Below the pieces are notes generated by a model, which worked only from the letters and a program-made list of their open reading frames with translations, did no database searches and had not been told where the DNA came from. Source: Psychrobacter sp. UBA5136 (GTDB lineage Bacteria > Pseudomonadota > Gammaproteobacteria > Pseudomonadales > Moraxellaceae). From it: a stretch of 64,000 nt of DNA. The stretch spans positions 38,671-102,670 of the forward strand of contig NZ_DHYG01000063.1 of assembly GCF_002414005.1 (NCBI RefSeq), given 5' to 3'. Shown here one piece after another: positions 53,722 through 63,927 of this stretch. A program made the position numbers and the translations under genes. Within the stretch, counting starts at the first letter, position 1, and the number at the start of each line of letters is the position of its first letter.

Positions 53722-55521
53722 CTAAGAATGCTCTGCCATCTCTCTAAATTTAGGATTATTATCCACAAGCTGTTGGTAGGTGCCTTGATCAATAACTTGG
53801 CCTTTTTCCATTAGATAGATGGTGTCGCACTTTTGTACGGTCTTCAGGCGGTGGGCAATCATGATAATGGTTTTTTGACCAGTAAAGTCATGGATGGCAT
53901 CCATAATAATTTTCTCAGTAATGCCATCAAGCGCGCTCGTTGCTTCATCAAATATTAAGATGTCTGCTTCATTGTATAAAGCCCGTGCAATACCAATACG
54001 CTGACGTTGGCCGCCAGATAGCTGAACCCCACGCTCACCCACTTTGGTATGAAGTCCTTTAGGTAACTCTTCAACCAGTTCAGTTAAATGTGCCAGCTCA
54101 ATAGCCTTCAGCACTTGATTATAATCAATCTCATTAGCGGATATCCCAAAAGCAATATTTTCAGCAATACTACCTTCACTTAAGAAGATGCTTTGAGGGA
54201 CAAAGCCTAAGTTATTTTGCCAACCTCTGATATTATTTTTAGTGACAAGTGTGTCATCAATATATATTTCACCAGATTGAGGGGGGAGTAACCCTAGAAT
54301 AATATCAATTAACGTGGACTTACCTGAACCCGAAGATCCCACAATGCCTATGACATGATTGACAGGAATAGAGATGCTGACATTATGGAGAGCGTACTTC
54401 TCTTTGTTTGGATAAGCAAAACTAATATCATCAAGCCTAATTTGTTGCTCAAGCTTTAGCTTAGGAAATTTTGTCTTTGCATTTAGCTCATTCTGAGTAA
54501 TTTCTGATTGTTTTAAGTCTTGTTTTACAGCTTCAAAAGCTGCAGAGTTACCTTTAATCTGTGTAATACTAGAATATATTTGCTGTAAAGCAGGCAATAG
54601 TTTAAAACAAGCCAAAGCATAAATAGCCAGTATAGGAAGAACCTGTCCTAAGTTTCCGTCATAACTTTTTATTAAGACGAGCACTAAGCTAATCATAGCC
54701 CCGAAAGCCAGTAGCTCTACAAAGAATCTTGGTACCATACTGATAGTATTATTGGTTCCCACTGCTCTAGCTTGCAGTCCTCCGTGCTCTGTAAACTTAT
54801 TTATAAAGTCATATCTCCGATCTAATAGCAATACATCCTTAATACCACCAAAGCCTTCGTTCATTAACCTAAACCTGTGGGTAGAGGCTGCTGAGAGTCT
54901 ACGACCATTAAATATGAGCGACTTACGAACAAGCTTATACATGATCATATAAGCTAAAACAAAAGCAGATATGCCTGCTAGAGCTATTATAGGATTGTAG
55001 ATAAAGATACTGATTGAAATAAATAAGGCCAATACTAGCTTAGCATTAAGATTCATTAAAGGCTGAATAATACCATTACTGATCCTATTAGCCTCAGTAG
55101 AGACTTGTTTAGTAAGCTGGGCACTACTCCCACTGGCATGAAATAACCAAGACTGCTGCATATAGTAAGTGTATAGGCGGTCAGACAGCTCTGTACCCAC
55201 ACTTGCTCCATATACGGCTAAACGCCATGTAGTAAGCATAGAAACTATGGTAGATATGGTAAGCATTAAGAGCACTAGACAGCCTGCAACAAATAGAAAG
55301 TCGACAGGATTGTTTATTCGAGAAAGCTGGTAAAGCTTAGAGTAAATGCCTTCCTGCTGTAATAAGCTAGGATCGCCTACTAATGCCATAAAAGGGGCAA
55401 TAGAGGCGATACCTAAAAGCTCTGTAAAAGCCATTAGAATGACTAAGAACTGCAGTATGTAAAAATGCTTACGCTGTTTGTCCGAAAGTAAAGAAAAGAG
55501 CTCTTTTATTACGCTTAACAT
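53722..55521 (-). CDS. ABC transporter, permease and ATPase fused; PglK-like lipid-linked oligosaccharide flippase
   Basis: A 599-residue half-transporter. Six TM helices span about residues 20-320, followed by an ABC domain with Walker A GSSGSGKST, signature LSGGQRQR and Walker B ILIFDEATSALD. Its position among glycan genes and its PglK/MsbA-like layout suggest that it flips the undecaprenyl-linked repeat unit. No Wzx-type protein was found in the window, so it may be the only flippase of this locus. Confidence 0.87.
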   Translation of the reverse strand: MLSVIKELFSLLSDKQRKHFYILQFLVILMAFTELLGIASIAPFMALVGDPSLLQQEGIYSKLYQLSRINNPVDFLFVAGCLVLLMLTISTIVSMLTTWRLAVYGASVGTELSDRLYTYYMQQSWLFHASGSSAQLTKQVSTEANRISNGIIQPLMNLNAKLVLALFISISIFIYNPIIALAGISAFVLAYMIMYKLVRKSLIFNGRRLSAASTHRFRLMNEGFGGIKDVLLLDRRYDFINKFTEHGGLQARAVGTNNTISMVPRFFVELLAFGAMISLVLVLIKSYDGNLGQVLPILAIYALACFKLLPALQQIYSSITQIKGNSAAFEAVKQDLKQSEITQNELNAKTKFPKLKLEQQIRLDDISFAYPNKEKYALHNVSISIPVNHVIGIVGSSGSGKSTLIDIILGLLPPQSGEIYIDDTLVTKNNIRGWQNNLGFVPQSIFLSEGSIAENIAFGISANEIDYNQVLKAIELAHLTELVEELPKGLHTKVGERGVQLSGGQRQRIGIARALYNEADILIFDEATSALDGITEKIIMDAIHDFTGQKTIIMIAHRLKTVQKCDTIYLMEKGQVIDQGTYQQLVDNNPKFREMAEHS

Positions 55522-55531
55522 ATAATTTCAA

Positions 55532-56572
55532 CTACAGTTTATTGTTTAGTGAGGCAACATACCAAGCCATGGCTTCATTAATACCTTTAGAGATATTAAA
55601 TTCTGGTTCATAGCCCAATAAGCTATTGGCTTTACTCACATCCGCTTGGCTATGACGCACATCACCTGGTCTAAAGTCACGATAGGTCGGCTCCTGCTCA
55701 TAGGTCACACCGTTATCTGCTAATGCTGATTTAATGGCATTAAACAACTCATTAAGTGTTGTACGATCACCAACAGCAACATTATATACTTGATTGGTAG
55801 CGTCTTCATTCTGAGTCGTGGCTGCTAAGATATTGGCTTGTACTGTATTTTCGATATAGCAGAAGTCGCGGCTGGTCTCGCCATCACCATTGATAAATAC
55901 CGTGTCATTTTTAATCATGGCAGCAGTCCACTTAGGGATTACCGCTGCATAAGCACCGTCTGGGTCTTGACGACGACCAAACACATTGAAGTAGCGTAAG
56001 CCTACACTCTTAAATCCATAAGAGCGAGTGAATACATCGGCATACAGCTCATTCACATATTTAGTGACCGCATAAGGGGATAGCGGCTTACCAATCTTGT
56101 CTTCTACTTTTGGTAAGCCAGGATGGTCGCCATAAGTTGAGCTACTGGCTGCATAGGTAAAACTCTTCACCTCTGCATCACGAGCAGCGGTTAACATGTT
56201 CAAGAAGCCTGAGATGTTAACTTCATTAGTGGTGATAGGGTCAGCTAGTGAGCGAGGAACTGAGCCTAGCGCTGCTTGGTGCAGCACGTAATCAACGCCT
56301 ATACATGCTGCCTGACAGTCATTTAAATTACGAATATCACCCTCTATAAAAGTAAAGCTCTCCCACTGCTCAGCGCTTACTAAACTCTTTACTTCATCTA
56401 AATTATGCTGAAAACCTGTAGCAAAATTGTCTAACCCAACCACTTTTTGATCAAGCAATAATAGTGTCTCAAGCAAATTAGAGCCAATAAACCCAGCAAC
56501 CCCAGTAATTAGCCAAGTTTTGGGAGCTTGTACTAGTATCTCTTTTACCTTCTCGTACGCGATCGCAGTCAT
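55532..56572 (-). CDS. wbpP: UDP-GlcNAc(A) C4-epimerase, WbpP/TviC-like
   Basis: Extended SDR epimerase of 346 residues that interconverts UDP-GlcNAc/GalNAc or the corresponding uronic acids. TWLITGVAGFIGSNLLETLL binds NAD, AASSSTYGDHPGLPKVED and SPYAVTKYVNELYA (YxxxK) form the active site, and FNVFGRRQDPDGAYAAVIPKW is typical of WbpP/TviC. With the dehydrogenase at 56614-57890 it would make UDP-GalNAcA. Confidence 0.91.
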   Translation of the reverse strand: MTAIAYEKVKEILVQAPKTWLITGVAGFIGSNLLETLLLLDQKVVGLDNFATGFQHNLDEVKSLVSAEQWESFTFIEGDIRNLNDCQAACIGVDYVLHQAALGSVPRSLADPITTNEVNISGFLNMLTAARDAEVKSFTYAASSSTYGDHPGLPKVEDKIGKPLSPYAVTKYVNELYADVFTRSYGFKSVGLRYFNVFGRRQDPDGAYAAVIPKWTAAMIKNDTVFINGDGETSRDFCYIENTVQANILAATTQNEDATNQVYNVAVGDRTTLNELFNAIKSALADNGVTYEQEPTYRDFRPGDVRHSQADVSKANSLLGYEPEFNISKGINEAMAWYVASLNNKL

Positions 56573-56613
56573 AATATCTCTCTTGTATGGTTTTCTTATG
56601 TAACTTTAAAAGG

Positions 56614-57890
56614 CTATAAGCGGATATCAGTATCTTCTTTAGTGAAGACATACTTTAGATCATATAGCACATGATTATGTTTACCTAAACTTCTTATATG
56701 CGCTACGCCCATATCGACAAACTCACTGTGAGCTACTGCTAAAATAATACTATCATAGCTATTGGCTGTAGGCTCATTGACAGGCTTAACACCGTACTCT
56801 TTTTGAGCCTCTACAGCATCTACCCAAGGGTCATAAACATCGACTTCGATATTATATTCTTCTAACTCATGGACGATATCGATGACCTTGGTATTACGCA
56901 CATCAGGGCAGTTTTCTTTGAAACTCAGCCCTAAGACCAGGACTTTTGCCCCTTCAACCTGAATGCGCTTTTTGATCATGGTTTTAATAAGCTGCGTGGT
57001 GACGTATTCGCCCATGCCATCATTGAGGCGACGACCTGCCAAAATAATCTCAGGATTGTAGCCAATCGCTTGCGCCTTATGCGTAAGGTAGTATGGGTCG
57101 ACACCGATACAATGCCCACCGACCAGACCTGGACGGAATGGCAAAAAGTTCCATTTGGTGCCTGCAGCTTCTAGTACTGCCTGCGTATCGATACCCATTT
57201 TATTAAAGATAACGGCAAGCTCATTGATAAGGGCAATATTCACATCGCGCTGGGTATTTTCAATCACCTTTGCTGCTTCAGCTACTTTGATGCTTGCTGC
57301 TTTGTGAGTGCCGGCAGTAATAATTAAATTGTATACTTCATCCACGAAATCAGCGACTTCAGGTGTTGAGCCTGCCGTTACTTTTAAAATATTGGTAACA
57401 CGATGCTCTTTATCACCCGGGTTAATACGTTCAGGACTATAACCGGCATAAAAGTCTTGATTGAAGGTTAATCCAGAAACTTTCTCTAACACCGGAATAC
57501 AAACTTCTTCTGTGGCCCCAGGGTAAACGGTCGACTCATAAACCACAATGTCGTCTTTTTAAGGAGACTACCGATAGCTTCTGAAGCTTTAATTAAAGGA
57601 GTAAGGTCGGGCTGTTTATAGCCATCGATCGGTGTCGGGACCGTAACAATAAAAAAATTACAGTCTTTAAGCGCTTGTATATCTGAGCTATAATTCAAAT
57701 GCGATGCTTGGGTCAGCTCTTCATCACTGACTTCCAAGGTATGATCTATACCTGCACACAGGGCTTCTATACGACTGGCATTAATATCAAAGCCTACTAC
57801 TGGCAGATGCTTACCAAACTCAACGGCTAGAGGCAAACCCACATAGCCAAGTCCGATAACAGCTATTTTTATATTGTTAATATCTAGCAT
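56614..57890 (-). pseudogene. wbpO: Nucleotide-sugar dehydrogenase (WbpO/TviB-like), one-base frameshift
   Basis: Would oxidise UDP-GlcNAc or UDP-GalNAc to the uronic acid with NAD. The N-terminal part (57890 down to about 57556) carries the Rossmann motif VIGLGYVGLPLAVEFGK and ends in ...GSLLKK. The rest (down to 56614) resumes as DDIVVYESTVYPGATEE and holds the catalytic Cys in GLVGGHCIGVDPYYL. The break lies at five Ts, 57556-57560 (AAAAAG on the minus strand); six would give one 425-residue frame, the normal length. It may be a real mutation, a read error, or a -1 slippage site. Everything else is well conserved. Confidence 0.85.
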
Positions 57891-57954
57891 AATTTTCCTT
57901 TGTTCATCTAACCAACTTTAGTTGAAGAATAGCATTTGGGGTATTTATTGAGAG

Positions 57955-59916
57955 TTATGCAGCTTTAGAGCCTTCTTGATAACCTGCTACAAACTGCTTA
58001 AACTGTTGTTTTAGCCAAGGGACATCGAATTGTTTTTGCTTTTCAGTCAGCTCAAACAATACTGATTCAAGCTCATCCAATGGAAAATGGTGTTCTAGCG
58101 CTTGCATGATAAGGGGATGATCAGTTGATTCAACATTATCCTCACCGATGATGAGCTCTTCATAAAGCTTTTCTCCATCTCTAAGTCCAGTGAAAATCAC
58201 TTCGATATCACCCTCAGGATGGGCGGCATCTTTAATATCAAAACCACTTAAGTGAATCATTCGCTGCGCCAAATCGACAATCTTGACTGGTTCTCCCATA
58301 TCAAGCACAAACACCTCACCACCTGATGCCATTGCACCCGCTTGGATAACTAAATTTGCTGCTTCTGGAATCGTCATAAAATACCGAGTCACATCAGGAT
58401 GGGTGACCGTAATCGGCTTACCTTGCTCGATCTGCTTGGTAAATAACGGTACTACAGAGCCTGACGAGCCTAGGACATTACCAAAACGCACCATACTAAT
58501 GCAGGTCTGGCTATCCGTCTGGCTTAGTGCTTGGCAAACCAATTCTGCCAAACGCTTAGAAGCGCCCATTACATTGGTCGGTCTTACTGCTTTATCGGTC
58601 GAGATTAAAACAAAAGTCTCAACATTTGCTGCAATCGCGGCTCGGGCACAGTGATAAGTACCTTTAGTATTATTAATAACACCTTCAAAAGGATTATGCT
58701 CTACCATTGGCACATGTTTATAGGCAGCTGCATGATAAACCGTTTGGATGTTATAGAGATTCAGTATTCTAAGCAGGTTGGATTCATTGGTGACATTACC
58801 GATGACTGCAACGATTTTAATATCTTGATAAGCAGGCGTATTTGCTTGCTTAATGGTTAGCTCTTGATGGACGCTATAAAGCGCAAACTCGGACAGCTCA
58901 TAGAGTACTAGGCATTTTGGCTTATTCTTGATTACTTGACGACATAGCTCGCTACCGATAGAACCACCAGCGCCTGTAACTAACACGCACTTATCTTTAA
59001 TATTCATCTGTAGCAATTTTTCATCAGGTTCGACAGTCTGTCTGTCTAGCACATCTAAGATATCCACTTTGCGCATACTACTGACGGTCACTTTTTCGTC
59101 AGCGATTTCCTCTAGACTGGGCAATTCTTTAATCTTTATAGCGATGCCCGAAAGTTTATCTATAATCTGGCGTTTTTGCGCGCGGCTGATAGAAGGAATA
59201 GCTAAAAATACCTGCGCAATATCTAATTCTTCTACTAAGCTTACTAAATCATGAGCCGGATAAATCTTTTTACCGAGCAAATAAGCACCAGCAAGCTGTG
59301 GATCATCATCAACGTAAGCCACAACATTATATTTATGTGAGTTTCTTAAACCCTCTAATAAATCTCGACCAGCCTCTCCGGCGCCGTAAATAACAACATT
59401 ATCATAAACACCATCGTCTTTAAGGCGACGCTGGGCTCTACCGCTCCAGCGCATTAAAATCTCACGAATAATAAGACGACTATTCCATAACCAGATAAAG
59501 AAGAAAAATAGAAAGATAATGGGAACGGAGCGCGGTATATCTTCTGAAGGATTTAAATAGATGATAATCTCGTAAACAACGATGAGCACAAAGAATAGCT
59601 TTGCGACACTACCCATCACCGTATCTAAAAAACCACGTGCGACGCCTTTATAAAAACCAATCAAATATAAACCGACGATGGGCAGCGTACCATAAGATAA
59701 TAATATAATAGGACTAATGTTATGAGCGATATCACCATAGCGCAACGACAACGCTAAGAACAGACAAACTAAAGACATTGCCAAGTCTGTAGTGAGTAAA
59801 ATCGCTCGTTTTACACTACGGGGCAACGATAACAAGTATTCGGCTATACATTGTAGCCAGCCAGTTTTGCCATTAAGTGATGGATAATCACTTGACGGTT
59901 TTGAATTAGTAGACAT
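57955..59916 (-). CDS. Membrane-bound UDP-GlcNAc 4,6-dehydratase (Gdr/PglF/WbpM/CapD type)
   Basis: First enzyme for a QuiNAc4N-type sugar: makes the UDP-4-keto-6-deoxy sugar, anchored in the inner membrane. 653 residues: four TM helices (about 35-165), a Rossmann-like cofactor-binding domain (NVVIYGAGEAGRDLLEGL) and the catalytic SDR domain (VLVTGAGGSIGSELCRQV). The catalytic region reads LISTDKAVRPTNVMGASKRLAEL, with the Met-containing NVMGASK typical of this group. ATG at 59916 is preferred to an in-frame TTG at 59925. It works with the DegT enzyme at 34319 and the initiating transferase at 37131. Confidence 0.93.
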   Translation of the reverse strand: MSTNSKPSSDYPSLNGKTGWLQCIAEYLLSLPRSVKRAILLTTDLAMSLVCLFLALSLRYGDIAHNISPIILLSYGTLPIVGLYLIGFYKGVARGFLDTVMGSVAKLFFVLIVVYEIIIYLNPSEDIPRSVPIIFLFFFFIWLWNSRLIIREILMRWSGRAQRRLKDDGVYDNVVIYGAGEAGRDLLEGLRNSHKYNVVAYVDDDPQLAGAYLLGKKIYPAHDLVSLVEELDIAQVFLAIPSISRAQKRQIIDKLSGIAIKIKELPSLEEIADEKVTVSSMRKVDILDVLDRQTVEPDEKLLQMNIKDKCVLVTGAGGSIGSELCRQVIKNKPKCLVLYELSEFALYSVHQELTIKQANTPAYQDIKIVAVIGNVTNESNLLRILNLYNIQTVYHAAAYKHVPMVEHNPFEGVINNTKGTYHCARAAIAANVETFVLISTDKAVRPTNVMGASKRLAELVCQALSQTDSQTCISMVRFGNVLGSSGSVVPLFTKQIEQGKPITVTHPDVTRYFMTIPEAANLVIQAGAMASGGEVFVLDMGEPVKIVDLAQRMIHLSGFDIKDAAHPEGDIEVIFTGLRDGEKLYEELIIGEDNVESTDHPLIMQALEHHFPLDELESVLFELTEKQKQFDVPWLKQQFKQFVAGYQEGSKAA

Positions 59917-59968
59917 AACACTCAACCACTTAAAAACGTGAATTTTGGTAGAATCCCCAAAAAGCTAA

Positions 59969-62233
59969 CTATTGGTTATTACCATAAGCATAACTATAGT
60001 GATAACTATATTTGCTCATAATCCCTTGTTGTACATCGTTGAGAATGATACCGTCGACCTTTATATTGGCTTTATTCATCTGATTAACCGCATAAACCAG
60101 CTGCCCTTCTATAGAATCGTCGTATCTAGTGACCATCAATACCTTATCCGCGTGCTGGGCTAGTATCATAGCGTCAGAGGCAGCCAATACTGGTGGCGAG
60201 TCGATTAAAATATAATCATAGTGCAAATTAAGCTCTGCCATTAAATGATTAAAACTGCCATTGGATAATAATGAAGCAGGGTTACGCGGATGCTGGCCGC
60301 GTGGCATAAAGTCAATATTATCTATGCCTGTTGGATGAATAAAGCTTGCTAGGTTATTACTCTCTTGGCTAGTAATAACTTCTGCTATTTGGGTATTAGG
60401 TTTTGATAAATGAGTTACATCCTGTGATAAATAGTCCGCCAAGCCATTATCTTGGCTCATGCTAAACATTCTATGTAGCTCACCCAAGCGCATATCAGCA
60501 TCGATAATCAGCACTTTTTTATCTAACTGCGCAAATACTTCTGTCAGATTTGCAGAGATAAATGACTTACCAACGCCTGGGCTTTCGCCAGTAATCAAGA
60601 TAACTTTGGCGCGCTGACCAGCCCGCCCTTCTACTGGCATGCCGAACATTAGATTCGTTCTTAAGCTCTTAATAGCTTCATAGCTCAAACTATTATTATC
60701 AACATAGGCCAACAAACGATTTGGCGCTTTCTTATTTTTACGTAGTCTGGTGAGTAGTGGCGAACGTGGAATCGTTGCTACTACAGGGACGCCTGTTTTA
60801 CCCTCAATACGCTCAGGGTCTTTGACCACATTTCTAAGCATATTTTTAAGCAGTACCAGCATCGTTCCAAGCATCGCTCCTAATAATGCTGCCAAAGTAA
60901 TGATTAGCAGTTTTTTTGGAGCAATGGCTCTATCAGTACTGATGGGCAGGTCAATAATTCGCGCAAAGCCACTTTGTCCCGCTCGGACAATTTTTAATTG
61001 CTCATAGTTTTTAAGTAGCGTTAGATAAATCTCTCTATTGATTGTAGTATCGGCAGAGAGCTGTAAGAACTCTCTTTGAATCTCAGGTAAACCGGCGATA
61101 GTATCGTCTATCTCATTTTTTCTAGCATTAAGTACCGCCAGTTGCTCATTGATCTGGACAACCAAAGGGTGCTCTTCTGTGTAGTAAGTTGTGAGATCCG
61201 CTTTTTTAAGCTTCAATTCATTGAGTTGGGCATCGATTTGCGAGTTTTCTGTCAATAATAGCTCTGCTTCTTTGCCTACATCAATAGTGCCGTACTTTTT
61301 ACGGAAATCATTAAATACTGCTTCAGAGTCTTCCAGTTTTTTCTTTAACGTTGGAATCTGCGTTTCCATAAAACTAATGGTTTTAGTGGTTTCTTCAGAA
61401 CCACGCGACTGATTTTGATCAATGTAAGATAAGACAATTTGTTTTAATATCAAGCTGGTTTGTTGCTGATTGGCACCCGTCATAGATAGCTGAATAATGC
61501 CTGTCTGCTTACCTTTTTCAACCACAGATAGGGCGCTATTTATCTGGTCAGTCGTGGTTTGAAGAGATTGCTTGGTAATATTCACCGAGTAGCCATCAGC
61601 TGGAAGATCATTGACTGTGATTTGAATCTGACCGTCTGTGCCTTTAAATAAATAGCCCTTACCGATCTGACCTTTAAAATCATCAAAACCATTAGTTAAC
61701 ACAAATCCTGTCGCGGAGCGTGTCAAAGTAAAAGGTTGATTTAAATACTCTTGTGAGACATTAAATTGGCTAATTTTTACTTCACCATCTTCGGTTTTAA
61801 GAGAGACACCTTCCGGTTTATTTATTTGAGTATCCGTACTATTGCTCTTGATTCTATCCAACGCGCCAATATTAGGATCGGACAAACGAATTCGTAGATG
61901 TAACAAATTAACCACTGGCTCTAAGATCATACGCGATCTTATCAGCTCTGCTTCTGCTTGGGCTTTACTGACTTCAGAGCCAATCAGCTCAGAAATATCC
62001 GCACCTAATGCGGCAACGCCCTTAGAATTCTCTTCAATTTGGATCAGTGCATCCGACTTAAAAGTAGGATTGACGTATCTGCTATACAAAATCCCTATCA
62101 CCAACCCTAATACAGCAAAAAACACAATGACTTTCCAGCCACGCAAAATGGCAAACAGTAGCGCCATAAGATCAATTTCGTCATTATCTTCTTTAGAAGC
62201 AGCGTTTGATAAGTTCTTTGAATCTGTATTCAT
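59969..62233 (-). CDS. wzc: Polysaccharide co-polymerase and BY-kinase Wzc
   Basis: Inner-membrane tyrosine autokinase controlling capsule polymer length and export. 754 residues: TM1 near residue 33-50, a long periplasmic Wzz-like domain with coiled coil, TM2 (LLIITLAALLGAMLGTMLVLL), and a cytoplasmic kinase with Walker A ITGESPGVGKSF, A' LIIDADMR and Walker B ILIDSPPVLAASD. The C-terminus has a tyrosine cluster (KYSYHYSYAYGNNQ). It is 45 bp downstream of wzb. Confidence 0.96.
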   Translation of the reverse strand: MNTDSKNLSNAASKEDNDEIDLMALLFAILRGWKVIVFFAVLGLVIGILYSRYVNPTFKSDALIQIEENSKGVAALGADISELIGSEVSKAQAEAELIRSRMILEPVVNLLHLRIRLSDPNIGALDRIKSNSTDTQINKPEGVSLKTEDGEVKISQFNVSQEYLNQPFTLTRSATGFVLTNGFDDFKGQIGKGYLFKGTDGQIQITVNDLPADGYSVNITKQSLQTTTDQINSALSVVEKGKQTGIIQLSMTGANQQQTSLILKQIVLSYIDQNQSRGSEETTKTISFMETQIPTLKKKLEDSEAVFNDFRKKYGTIDVGKEAELLLTENSQIDAQLNELKLKKADLTTYYTEEHPLVVQINEQLAVLNARKNEIDDTIAGLPEIQREFLQLSADTTINREIYLTLLKNYEQLKIVRAGQSGFARIIDLPISTDRAIAPKKLLIITLAALLGAMLGTMLVLLKNMLRNVVKDPERIEGKTGVPVVATIPRSPLLTRLRKNKKAPNRLLAYVDNNSLSYEAIKSLRTNLMFGMPVEGRAGQRAKVILITGESPGVGKSFISANLTEVFAQLDKKVLIIDADMRLGELHRMFSMSQDNGLADYLSQDVTHLSKPNTQIAEVITSQESNNLASFIHPTGIDNIDFMPRGQHPRNPASLLSNGSFNHLMAELNLHYDYILIDSPPVLAASDAMILAQHADKVLMVTRYDDSIEGQLVYAVNQMNKANIKVDGIILNDVQQGIMSKYSYHYSYAYGNNQ

Positions 62234-62278
62234 AACTGTATGGTCATCACTTAAGGTTAATCGTTTAATAGCAGCTAT

Positions 62279-62710
62279 TTAGCTAATTTTATCGGCCCAC
62301 TGTTCTAGGCTAACAACAATATCTTGATATGCTGTCTGAAACGCACTCATCTCATGTTTATAGGGGTCGGCAATATCTTTGTCTTGCCAATGACCGAGCT
62401 TAAAAGTCTTGCCGCGACAAAACGGCCAGCGCTCTTCGATCCATTTGGTCTGACTGTCTGACATAGTAAAAATCAAATCCGCTTTTTTTGCCAAACCTTC
62501 ATCGATTTGTTTGGCGACATGACTAGTGATATCGATTTCTTGTTTAGTCATAATCTCTAGCGCGGCAGGATCTGCAGAGTGCCCGACTAAAGCCCCTACC
62601 CCTGCAGAATCGATATTTTTATGAGGGTAACGTTGTTTTAATAACGCTTCTGCCATGGGACTACGGCAAATATTGCCGACACACACCACTAAAATATTAT
62701 CAAATGCCAT
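62279..62710 (-). CDS. wzb: Low-molecular-weight protein-tyrosine phosphatase Wzb
   Basis: Dephosphorylates the tyrosine tail of Wzc. The 143-residue protein has the P-loop Cys10-x5-Arg16 (VCVGNICRSPMAEALL) and the general acid Asp in DIADPYKH. Standard length and standard position between wza and wzc. Confidence 0.96.
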   Translation of the reverse strand: MAFDNILVVCVGNICRSPMAEALLKQRYPHKNIDSAGVGALVGHSADPAALEIMTKQEIDITSHVAKQIDEGLAKKADLIFTMSDSQTKWIEERWPFCRGKTFKLGHWQDKDIADPYKHEMSAFQTAYQDIVVSLEQWADKIS

Positions 62711-62744
62711 AATAATTATTACCTATTATTTATAAACCCAATAC

Positions 62745-63818
62745 CTATAAGCCTGAGAGCGATCTAATAGCTGATGTAGAAGGTAAAATAGCGCTGATAA
62801 CACGATTCCAACGCGTTAAGCCAGTTGGATCGACATAAACAATATCATTCGGGTGCATCTCGAAACGATTGGCTAGCGCAAAGCTGGTTATGGTCTGCAT
62901 ATCTACATAGTAAATATCTGTCGCTCGTGTATTTAAATTATCACGTACCACATATATTTTAGCCGCATTTGCCGTAGCAGAATTAAGCCCTCTAGATTCA
63001 CCCAAAACCTGCGCTAAACTAATACCTTGCTCTAAAATAGGCACTGGCTCTACTTGACCGAACTCACCCAAAACATATACTTTATTACGGTCTTGGCTAT
63101 TGACATGAATAGAATCGCCATCCTGTAAATATATTTGGTTGGCTGATAGGCCCATTTGGCGTAACGACTGCAACCCTAAATTATAACTTTTTCCTCGGCG
63201 GCTAAGCACTATATTATTCGAGTCCCCGGTAACCGTTGCTCCACCTGCCATAGAAATTGCACTGTATAGAGATACTGGTACATCAGCAATAGCAAACTCA
63301 CCAGACTGCTTAACATCCCCATCAATAAAGAATTTACTACCACGATAATTTATAATCTTCACTTGTGGATCAGAGTACTTAAGATAACGTTGTAGTTTAC
63401 TTTGTAAGGTAGCAGTAAATTGTGGCACACTCATGCCACTGGCTTTAATACGACCTATTAGAGGGAATTGAATAAAGCCTTGTTGATCGACTGTCAGACT
63501 TGATGTCGATGCATTAATATCCGGATAATCAATAAGGGTAACGCTTATGATATCCCCTTGCTCAATACGATATTCTACTCGCCCGGAGGTTTTGGCTAAA
63601 GTATACAAATCATTATCAGTAACAATCGCTTGCTTAGGCGGCAAAGTAGCTAGATTTAATGGTTGCACATTAAACTGTAAACCATTGTCAGCGATAAATG
63701 TCCCACTAGGTGGTAGTTCACCTGCTTGTAGTCCAGCATTGATACTAGAGCAACCCGTGAGTATGCTAATCACAAGTATAGACGCCACACTTAATAACTT
63801 TGATGAATTGAAAAACAT
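62745..63818 (-). CDS. wza: Capsule export outer-membrane lipoprotein Wza
   Basis: Octameric outer-membrane translocon for capsule. Lipoprotein signal ends ISILTGC. Poly-export domain (EQGDIISVTLIDYPDINA; GFIQFPLIGRIKASGMSVPQFTATL) is followed by two SLBB domains, and a C-terminal amphipathic helix (WNRVISAILPST) forms the pore in homologues. ATG at 63818 is chosen: AAAGG lies 7 nt upstream; an in-frame GTG at 63839 has no such site. 357 residues. Confidence 0.95.
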   Translation of the reverse strand: MFFNSSKLLSVASILVISILTGCSSINAGLQAGELPPSGTFIADNGLQFNVQPLNLATLPPKQAIVTDNDLYTLAKTSGRVEYRIEQGDIISVTLIDYPDINASTSSLTVDQQGFIQFPLIGRIKASGMSVPQFTATLQSKLQRYLKYSDPQVKIINYRGSKFFIDGDVKQSGEFAIADVPVSLYSAISMAGGATVTGDSNNIVLSRRGKSYNLGLQSLRQMGLSANQIYLQDGDSIHVNSQDRNKVYVLGEFGQVEPVPILEQGISLAQVLGESRGLNSATANAAKIYVVRDNLNTRATDIYYVDMQTITSFALANRFEMHPNDIVYVDPTGLTRWNRVISAILPSTSAIRSLSGL

Positions 63819-63918
63819 AGAAAAACCTTTATATATCACAGATATAAGTAGCGTCTAGCAATGAGCACAATTGAGACAACCATAATCGAGTATTAAACTA
63901 ACCATAAAAAACAAAGGA

Positions 63919-63927
63919 ATAATACCA
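63919..63927 (-). promoter_or_regulatory. Possible extended -10 promoter element upstream of wza
   Basis: TGGTATTAT on the minus strand, about 100 bases before the wza start, matches an extended -10 box. No good -35 box or JUMPstart/ops element was seen in 63819-64000. It may drive the whole capsule run. Confidence 0.35.

Noticed and set aside
61842..62282. 146-codon open frame on the plus strand opposite wzc
   Set aside because: It is the antisense shadow of the Wzc N-terminal region, with no start signal.
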